Origin: W-Chloroflexi-9 sp045863195
GTDB taxonomy: Bacteria > Chloroflexota > Dehalococcoidia > UBA2979
Reading direction: 5' to 3'
DNA: 64,000 nucleotides
Assembly: GCA_045863195.1 (NCBI GenBank)
Contig: BTUI01000004.1
Span: 124,001-188,000 of the forward strand
The notes beneath the pieces are model-generated. The model worked only from the letters and a program-made list of their open reading frames with translations. It was not told where the DNA came from and did no database searches. Of this stretch, positions 58,773-64,000 are shown in pieces (position 1 is the stretch's first letter; every line of letters begins with the position of its first letter). A program made the translations under genes and the position numbers.

Positions 58773-60425
58773 TTGAGCAACAGCAAGCAGGAATGGCTGG
58801 ACAGCACGTGGGCGAAGGCGACCTCGCGCGCCCCGCAGCGGCGTCCCCGCTTCGAGTCGTCCTCCGGCGCCGAGGTCGACCCGCTCTACGGCCCGGAAGA
58901 CCTCGCCGAGTGGAACTACCACGAGAAGCTGGGCTACCCCGGCGAGTTCCCCTTCACCCGCGGCGTGCAGCCGACGATGTACCGCGGCCGGCTCTGGACG
59001 ATGCGCCAGTACGCCGGCTTCGCGGACGCGGAGGAGTCCAACCGCCGCTACAAGTTCCTGCTGGCGCAGGGCCAGACCGGCCTCTCCGTCGCCTTCGACC
59101 TGCCGACGCAGATCGGCTACGACTCCGACTCGCCCGAGGCGGAGGGTGAGGTCGGCAAGGTGGGCGTGGCCATCTCCTCGCTGGAGGACATGGAGACGCT
59201 GACGGCGGACATCCCGCTCGAGAAGATCACCACCTCGATGACGATCAACGCGACGGCGCCGATCCTCCTGGCGCTGTACGTCGCGGCCGCGAAGAAGCAG
59301 GGCGCCGACCTGGCGAAGATCGGCGGCACGATCCAGAACGACATCCTGAAGGAGTACATCGCCCGCGGGACGTACATCTTCCCGCCGCGCCCGAGCCTCC
59401 GGCTGATCACGGACGTCTTCGCCTGGTGCAAGGACAACCTGCCGGAGTGGAACACGATCTCCATCTCCGGCTACCACATGCGCGAGGCCGGATGCACCGC
59501 CGCGCAGGAGCTCGCGTTCACGTTCGCGGACGCCATCGAGTACGTGGACGCGGCGCTGCGCGCCGGCCTCCAGTTCGATGAGTTCGGCGGCCGCCTCGCC
59601 TTCTTCTGGGCCTGCCACTCCAACTTCCTGGAGGAGGTCGCGAAGTTCCGCGCCAGCCGCCGCATCTGGGCGCAGATCGCCCGGGAGCGGTACGGCTCCA
59701 AGGACCCCCGAGCGCAGATGGTGCGCTTCCACACGCAGACCGGCGGCGCGACGCTCACCGCGCAGCAGCCGCTGAACAACATCATCCGCACCACGCTGCA
59801 GGCGATGTCTGCCGTCCTCGGCGGCACGCAGTCGCTCCACACCAACTCCTACGACGAGGCGCTCGCGCTGCCGACGGAGAAGGCCGTGGAGGTCGCCCTC
59901 CGCACGCAGCAGATCATCGGCTACGAGAGCGGCGCGGCGGACGTCATCGACCCGCTCGCCGGCTCCTACTACATCGAGGCGCTGACCGACCGGGTCGAGG
60001 CGGAGACGTGGGCCTACCTGCGCCGCATCGAAGACCTCGGTGGCGCGCTCTCGGGCATCGAGCAGGGCTTCCAGCAGCGTGAGATCCAGGAGAGCGCGTT
60101 CCGGCTCCAGCGCATGGCGGAGACGAAGGAGCGCATCGTCGTCGGCGTGAACGACTACATCACCGACGAGGAGGTCGCGCCGGACCTGCTGCGCGTGGAC
60201 CGCGAACTCGGCGAGCGGCGGAAGGCCTCCATGGCCGCGATGCGCGCGCGCCGCGACAACGGCGCGGTGCAGCGCTCGCTGGCGAAGATCCGCGCAGCCG
60301 CGGGCTCGGATGAGAACATGATGCCGCTGCTCATCGAGGCGGTGGAGGCCTACACCACCGTCGGCGAGATCTGCGGCGTGCTCCGCGAGGAGTGGGGCGA
60401 GTACCAGGAAGTCATGACGATCTAA
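58773..60425 (+). CDS. Methylmalonyl-CoA mutase large (catalytic alpha) subunit
   Basis: 550 residues from a TTG with GGGCAGG upstream. The PFTRGVQPTMYRGRLWTMRQYAGF motif (about 60-83), LSVAFDLPTQIGYDSD, TINATAPILLALY and GGTIQNDILKEYIARGTYIFPP are hallmarks of the mutase catalytic domain; Tyr and His ligands for substrate lie in these blocks. The B12-binding domain is on a separate protein (61387). The enzyme interconverts methylmalonyl-CoA and succinyl-CoA for propionate, branched-chain and odd-chain fatty acid breakdown. Related isobutyryl-CoA-type mutases also separate the subunits, but the epimerase and MeaB neighbours favour methylmalonyl-CoA. Confidence 0.94.
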   Translation: MSNSKQEWLDSTWAKATSRAPQRRPRFESSSGAEVDPLYGPEDLAEWNYHEKLGYPGEFPFTRGVQPTMYRGRLWTMRQYAGFADAEESNRRYKFLLAQGQTGLSVAFDLPTQIGYDSDSPEAEGEVGKVGVAISSLEDMETLTADIPLEKITTSMTINATAPILLALYVAAAKKQGADLAKIGGTIQNDILKEYIARGTYIFPPRPSLRLITDVFAWCKDNLPEWNTISISGYHMREAGCTAAQELAFTFADAIEYVDAALRAGLQFDEFGGRLAFFWACHSNFLEEVAKFRASRRIWAQIARERYGSKDPRAQMVRFHTQTGGATLTAQQPLNNIIRTTLQAMSAVLGGTQSLHTNSYDEALALPTEKAVEVALRTQQIIGYESGAADVIDPLAGSYYIEALTDRVEAETWAYLRRIEDLGGALSGIEQGFQQREIQESAFRLQRMAETKERIVVGVNDYITDEEVAPDLLRVDRELGERRKASMAAMRARRDNGAVQRSLAKIRAAAGSDENMMPLLIEAVEAYTTVGEICGVLREEWGEYQEVMTI

Positions 60426-60480
60426 CGACGGGTGGCGCTGCCGGCGCCTTCGTGCACGACCGACACAGGAGGGGACACCC

Positions 60481-61299
60481 GTGATCGACCGCATCCACCA
60501 CGTGGGCATCGTCGTCCACAGCGCGGACGACGCGCTCGGCTTCTTCCGCGACACCCTCGGCCTCCACGTCACGGAGGACCGCGTGGTGGAGGAGCAGGGC
60601 GTCCGCGGCGTGCTGCTGGCGTGCGGCGAAAACGAGATCGAACTCCTGGAGCCCACCCGCGACGACACCGGCGTGGCGCGGTTCCTCCAGACTCGCGGCC
60701 AGACGCTCCACCACATCTGCTTCAACACCGACGACATCGACGCCGAACTCGCCCGCCTGAAGGCGATGAACGTGCAGTTGATCGACGAGACCCCGCGCGA
60801 CGGCCTGGCCGGCCGGATCGCGTTCATCCACCCGAAGGCGATGCATGGCGTGCTCGTGGAGCTCGCCACGCCGCCGGCCGGCAGCCACGTTTCTCACGAC
60901 AAGGGGTTCGACCACCTCGCCGTGAGCGTCGCTGACTACATCGCGGCGCAGGAGTCCTGGAAGCACATCGTCGGGCTCGAGGTGGTGAACGAAATCCACC
61001 CGGAGGGTCGGGGCATGGTCATCGGCCAGATGCCGTGCGGACAGGTGATGGTCGAACTGCTCGCCGCGACCACGCCGGACTCGCCGCTGGCGCAGCGCCT
61101 GCTGGAGCAGGGCGAGCGCGCCTCCTCCATGGTCGCGATCGAGGTCGCCGACCTGGACGCGGAGGTCGCGAAGTACCGCGCGAAGGGCCTGACGATGCCG
61201 GACCCGGCGGTCGGGGTGCTGCCGAACAGCCGCACCAGCACGATCTCCGCGGAGCAGGCGTTCGGCCTCGCGATCCAGTTGATCGAGTTCAAGCGCTAG
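60481..61299 (+). CDS. Methylmalonyl-CoA epimerase-like protein with a second VOC module
   Basis: 272 residues, twice the usual length. Residues 1-132 read as a methylmalonyl-CoA epimerase: RIHHVGIVVHSADDALGFFR, GENEIELLEPTRDDTGVARF, LHHICFNTDDID and HPKAMHGVLVEL. Residues about 140-270 form a second vicinal-oxygen-chelate module: FDHLAVSVADYIAAQESWKH, VMVELLAATTPDSPLAQ and SMVAIEVADLD. The family binds Co or other metal in a tandem fold and epimerises 2R/2S-methylmalonyl-CoA; the second module may be a partner dimer half or a separate activity. It lies within the mutase operon. Confidence 0.88.
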   Translation: MIDRIHHVGIVVHSADDALGFFRDTLGLHVTEDRVVEEQGVRGVLLACGENEIELLEPTRDDTGVARFLQTRGQTLHHICFNTDDIDAELARLKAMNVQLIDETPRDGLAGRIAFIHPKAMHGVLVELATPPAGSHVSHDKGFDHLAVSVADYIAAQESWKHIVGLEVVNEIHPEGRGMVIGQMPCGQVMVELLAATTPDSPLAQRLLEQGERASSMVAIEVADLDAEVAKYRAKGLTMPDPAVGVLPNSRTSTISAEQAFGLAIQLIEFKR

Positions 61300-61386
61300 C
61301 CTCGGCCGCCGCTGCCGGGACTGGCGGCTGTACGCATCCTCAGCGAGACTGACTGCGCCGACAGACGGAGACAGGGGAGAGACACC

Positions 61387-61794
61387 ATGGCGGACGACAC
61401 GCCCATCCGCGTCCTCATCGCCAAGCCGGGCCTCGACGGTCACGACCGCGGGGCGAAGGTGGTGGCGCGCGCACTGCGCGACGCCGGCATGGAGGTCATC
61501 TACACCGGCATCCGCCAGACCCCGCAGATGATCGCGGAGGCGGCCCTGCAGGAGGACGTGCAGGTCGTCGGCCTCTCCATCCTCTCCGGCGCGCACCTCG
61601 AACTCTTCCCGCGCGTCGTCGAGGAACTGAAGTCGCGAGGCGTGGATGACGTACTCCTCTTCGCTGGCGGCATCATCCCGAAGGACGACATCCCGACCAT
61701 CGAATCGATGGGCTTCAAGGGCGTCTTCGGCCCCGGCACCGACACGAACGACATCATCTCGTTCGTGAAGTCCAACGCTCCCCAGCGCGTCTAG
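61387..61794 (+). CDS. Methylmalonyl-CoA mutase small (B12-binding) subunit
   Basis: 135 residues. The DGHDRGAKVVARALRDAG block (residues 18-35) holds the DxHxxG motif whose His is the lower ligand of adenosylcobalamin. VVGLSILSGAHLELFPRVVE and LLFAGGIIPKDDI complete the B12-binding Rossmann domain. It pairs with the catalytic subunit at 58773. Only four bases separate its stop from the MeaB gene. Confidence 0.95.
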   Translation: MADDTPIRVLIAKPGLDGHDRGAKVVARALRDAGMEVIYTGIRQTPQMIAEAALQEDVQVVGLSILSGAHLELFPRVVEELKSRGVDDVLLFAGGIIPKDDIPTIESMGFKGVFGPGTDTNDIISFVKSNAPQRV

Positions 61795-61798
61795 CCCG

Positions 61799-62758
61799 TT
61801 GGACGCCACCGCACTCGTTGACGGCATCATCGCCGGGGACCGGCGCGCGCTCTCGCGCGCGATCTCCCACGTGGAGGCAGACTCGCCCACCGGGCGGGTC
61901 GTGCTGGAATCGCTCTACCCGCGGACCGGCCGCGCGCAGGTCGTGGGTATCACCGGCTCCGCCGGCGCCGGGAAGTCCACGCTCGTGGGCGCAATCGCGC
62001 GCGAGCAGCGGAAGCGCGGCCGGACGGTCGGCATCGTTGCCGTCGACCCCTCCTCGCCGTTCTCGCACGGCGCGATCCTCGGCGACCGCATCCGCATGCA
62101 GGACCTGACGGGCGACGGCGGCGTGTTCCTCCGCTCGATGGCGAGCCGGGGCAACCTCGGCGGCCTCTCGGAGACGGCGACCGGCGTGGCGGACGTCATG
62201 GACGCCGCCGGCTTCGACGTGGTGCTGATCGAGACGGTCGGCGCGGGCCAGGATGAGGTGGAGGTGGCGAACGCCGCCGGCACCACCGTGCTGGTGGCGA
62301 ACCCGGGCGGCGGCGACGACGTACAGTCGATGAAGGCCGGCCTCATGGAGGTCGCCCAGGTCATGGTGGTGAACAAAGCCGACCTCGCCGGCGCCGACAC
62401 CGCCGTCACGCAGTTGCGCGGCCTGCTCGCGATCGCGGACCTCGGGCCGTGGGAGCCGCCGATCCTGAAGGCGATCGCCCGGACCGGCGAGGGCGTCCCC
62501 GAACTGGTGGACGCGATCGACCGCCACCAGGCGTTCTACCGCGAGTCTGAGCACTCCGAGGGCGAGCGCCGCAAGCACGCCGAGCGTCAGGTGCTGGCGA
62601 TCACGCGCGCGATCCTCCACCGCGAGGCGCTGGCGACCGCGCGTGTCAGCGGCGCGCTTGCTGACCTTGTAGGCCAGGTCGCGGCGCGCAGCCGCGACCC
62701 GCGCAACGCCGCTGAGGAACTGCTGGAGGCGGTGCGTCGCGAGTGGGCGGCGGGATAG
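61799..62758 (+). CDS. meaB: MeaB/ArgK-type GTPase chaperone of methylmalonyl-CoA mutase
   Basis: 319 residues from a TTG with no clear ribosome site; coupling to the upstream subunit may compensate. The P loop is GSAGAGKST (53-61). IVAVDPSSPFSHGAILGDRI, ETVGAGQDEVEVANAA (about 142-157), VVNKADLAG and the C-terminal dimer arm identify MeaB. It loads and protects the B12 cofactor of the mutase. Gene order mutase-epimerase-B12 subunit-meaB is a standard set. Confidence 0.95.
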   Translation: MDATALVDGIIAGDRRALSRAISHVEADSPTGRVVLESLYPRTGRAQVVGITGSAGAGKSTLVGAIAREQRKRGRTVGIVAVDPSSPFSHGAILGDRIRMQDLTGDGGVFLRSMASRGNLGGLSETATGVADVMDAAGFDVVLIETVGAGQDEVEVANAAGTTVLVANPGGGDDVQSMKAGLMEVAQVMVVNKADLAGADTAVTQLRGLLAIADLGPWEPPILKAIARTGEGVPELVDAIDRHQAFYRESEHSEGERRKHAERQVLAITRAILHREALATARVSGALADLVGQVAARSRDPRNAAEELLEAVRREWAAG

Positions 62759-62782
62759 CCCCCGCGCGCTAAACTGCGCGGC

Positions 62783-63241
62783 ATGGCCAGCCGCGAACCC
62801 ACACCCCTCGACGAGTACCTCGCATCGCTGCCGGAGGAACGCCGGAAGGCGGTGCGCGCCGTGCGCGCGGCGATCCGGAAGCGGCTGCCGAAGGGGTACG
62901 TGGAGCAGTTCAGCGGCGGCTACATCGAGTGGGTCGTCCCCCTCGACCGGTACCCGAAGACCTACAACCGTCGCCCGCTGCAACTGGCGGCGCTCGCCTC
63001 GCAGAAGCAGTACCTGAGCGTCTACCTGAACAACGTGTACGCCGACCCGGCGCTGGAAGCGTGGTTCACCGAGGCGTACGCGGCGAGCGGCAAGCGGCTG
63101 GATATGGGGAAGTCCTGCGTCCGCTTCAAGCACCTCGATGACCTTCCGGTCGAGGTCGTTGCCGAGGCGGTCTCCCGCACGCCGGTGGACGAGTTCATCG
63201 CGATGTACGAGCGCGCCCGCGCCCGGTCGGCGAAGGCGTGA
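62783..63241 (+). CDS. DUF1801 family protein
   Basis: 152 residues. The family pattern is LPEERRKAVRAVRAAIRKRLP near residues 15-35, then EQFSGGYIEWVVPLDRYP, AALASQKQYLSVYLNN and SCVRFKHLDDLPVEVV. DUF1801 proteins are small cytoplasmic proteins with no proven enzymatic function. The histidine phosphatase gene overlaps its stop by four bases (GTGA). Confident family match, unknown role. Confidence 0.88.
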   Translation: MASREPTPLDEYLASLPEERRKAVRAVRAAIRKRLPKGYVEQFSGGYIEWVVPLDRYPKTYNRRPLQLAALASQKQYLSVYLNNVYADPALEAWFTEAYAASGKRLDMGKSCVRFKHLDDLPVEVVAEAVSRTPVDEFIAMYERARARSAKA

Positions 63242-63867
63242 CGACGCGCCTCTACCTCGCCCGGCACGCGGAGACGGACGCGAACGCCAACGGCGAGACG
63301 CAGGGCTGGCGCGACGTGCCCCTGAACGCCCGAGGTCGCGAGCAGGCGCGGGTGATGGCGGAGGCGTTCCGCGCGAGGCCCCTCGCGGCGATCTACGCCA
63401 GCGACACCGGCCGGGCGCGCGACACGGCCGCGGCGATCGCGGCGCCACACGGCCTCGAGGTACGCGCCGACCCTCGCCTGCGGGAGATGGACCAGGGACT
63501 CCTGGACGGACTCACCGGCGAGCAGCTTCGCCACGAGCACGCGACGTTCCTGCAGCGGTGGCGTGACGAGGACCCCGCCGACCTGCGTATGCCGGAGGGC
63601 GAGACGCTGCGCGAGGTGCAGGAGCGCATGGTGGCCGCGGTGGAGGCGATGGCCGCCGCGCACCCGGACGCCTCGGTGCTCGCGGTCTCGCACAACCTCG
63701 CGAGCAAGGCGCTGCTCTGCCACGCGCTGGGGATCCCGCTCGCCGCGTTCCGGCGCATCCACGTCGACCTCGCGTCCTACGCGGAGATCGAGGTGCGGTC
63801 GGGCGAGCCGTGGACGGTGAACCGCATGAACGAACGCTGCCACCTGCCCGGATTGCTCCCGACATAA
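63238..63867 (+). CDS. Histidine phosphatase-superfamily protein
   Basis: 209 residues from a GTG overlapping the DUF1801 stop. The catalytic LARHAETDANANGETQGW block (residues 8-25) contains the RHxxT-like phosphohistidine; IYASDTGRARDTAAAIA is the second Arg segment, LREMDQGLLDGLTGEQ the third and LAVSHNLASKALL the C-terminal His. This suits a phosphoglycerate-mutase-like or alpha-ribazole phosphatase-like enzyme; the substrate is not clear. It closes a coupled pair with DUF1801. Confidence 0.92.
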   Translation: MTTRLYLARHAETDANANGETQGWRDVPLNARGREQARVMAEAFRARPLAAIYASDTGRARDTAAAIAAPHGLEVRADPRLREMDQGLLDGLTGEQLRHEHATFLQRWRDEDPADLRMPEGETLREVQERMVAAVEAMAAAHPDASVLAVSHNLASKALLCHALGIPLAAFRRIHVDLASYAEIEVRSGEPWTVNRMNERCHLPGLLPT

Positions 63868-63938
63868 CCGGGATGCTAGTGTGCCAGCAGGCGGGCGCGC
63901 CCCCACTCGGAGGGGGCTTCAAGGGTGATCGCTTCCCC

Positions 63939-64000
63939 GTGCGGCTCCGTCTCCCCACCTTTGGTCCCGCGCACATGGTGCTGGTCGTCGCCCTCCTCCT
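63939..64000 (+). CDS. Start of a possible exported or membrane protein (3' truncated by window)
   Basis: A GTG at 63939 opens a frame with a basic N-terminus (RLRLPTFGP) followed by AHMVLVVALLL, the beginning of a hydrophobic segment, before the window ends. An ATG at 63972 is the alternative start. A short hairpin at 63899-63917 lies upstream, after the phosphatase gene. No family can be assigned. Confidence 0.35.
   Translation, partial: MRLRLPTFGPAHMVLVVALL

Noticed and set aside
58722..60869. 715-codon minus-strand frame
   Set aside because: Antisense of the methylmalonyl-CoA mutase gene, whose domain motifs are unmistakable.
1..64000. CRISPR arrays, insertion sequences, integrases or rRNA genes
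   Set aside because: No regularly spaced short repeats, transposase motifs, attachment-site duplications or rRNA-like sequences were seen.

Overview
The window is very G+C-rich, densely packed DNA with short intergenic gaps, many 4-base start/stop overlaps (ATGA, GTGA) and frequent GTG or TTG starts. It carries a coenzyme-F420-type luciferase-like oxidoreductase and a PPOX protein, a P450 with a [3Fe-4S] ferredoxin, several SDRs, class I and III CoA-transferases, a methylmalonyl-CoA mutase cluster, threonine- and proline-rich lipoproteins and a CIRCE heat-shock operator. This mix suits an aerobic, possibly thermophilic Chloroflexota (Dehalococcoidia/Tepidiforma-like). That assignment is inferred from gene content only; an actinobacterium-like host is not excluded. 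There are no insertion sequences, integrases, CRISPR arrays or rRNA genes.

Region 1 (1-17007) is the end of a contractile injection system (eCIS, phage-tail-like) locus. In order: a giant Ala/Ser/Pro-rich protein studded with VQR motifs and cut by the left edge; LysM baseplate/hub protein; VgrG-like spike; PAAR tip; gp25 wedge; baseplate J; tail protein I; and a zinc-ribbon, membrane-anchored repeat protein, nearly all overlapping by 4-11 bases. Next come an HlyD-like membrane protein (minus strand), a DUF4157 (eCIS core domain) protein with an HELTH motif, and a 621-residue alanine/glycine-rich protein (minus strand). The last two share an N-terminal motif (QQxAGNRA then VQR) at the same residue position, a candidate cargo-loading leader. 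Sheath, tube, AAA+ ATPase and tape-measure genes are absent and should lie off the left edge.

Region 2 (17124-34028) is catabolic: CoA-transferase A/B, a FAD oxidoreductase + DUF1365 pair, a D-threonine-aldolase-like enzyme, P450 + ferredoxin, LLM oxidoreductase, glycosyltransferase, Asp-box protein, PPOX, three SDRs, an HDOD protein, a cupredoxin lipoprotein and a CaiB-type CoA-transferase.

Region 3 (34052-41629) is regulatory and stress-related. A CIRCE element precedes an unknown 161-residue protein and a PAC2-family gene. Then come a membrane protein, a HerA-like ATPase, a small gene interrupted by an in-frame TAG, a two-component system whose kinase has a PadR-like winged helix and no membrane segment, and a Gre-like factor.

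Region 4 (41630-49036) holds a 2004-residue secreted beta-sandwich repeat protein with a recent internal 127-residue duplication, a decayed fragment of a related C-terminus beside it, and tRNA-Met(CAT).

Region 5 (49113-64000) is housekeeping: glutathione peroxidase, a TIGR01777 epimerase + SRPBCC pair, Fe-S carriers (NfuA, IscA-type), an ATP-grasp ligase, RecQ, lipoproteins, a GNAT enzyme, tRNA-Val(TAC), the methylmalonyl-CoA mutase/epimerase/MeaB cluster, DUF1801, a histidine phosphatase and the start of a possible membrane or exported protein at the right edge.
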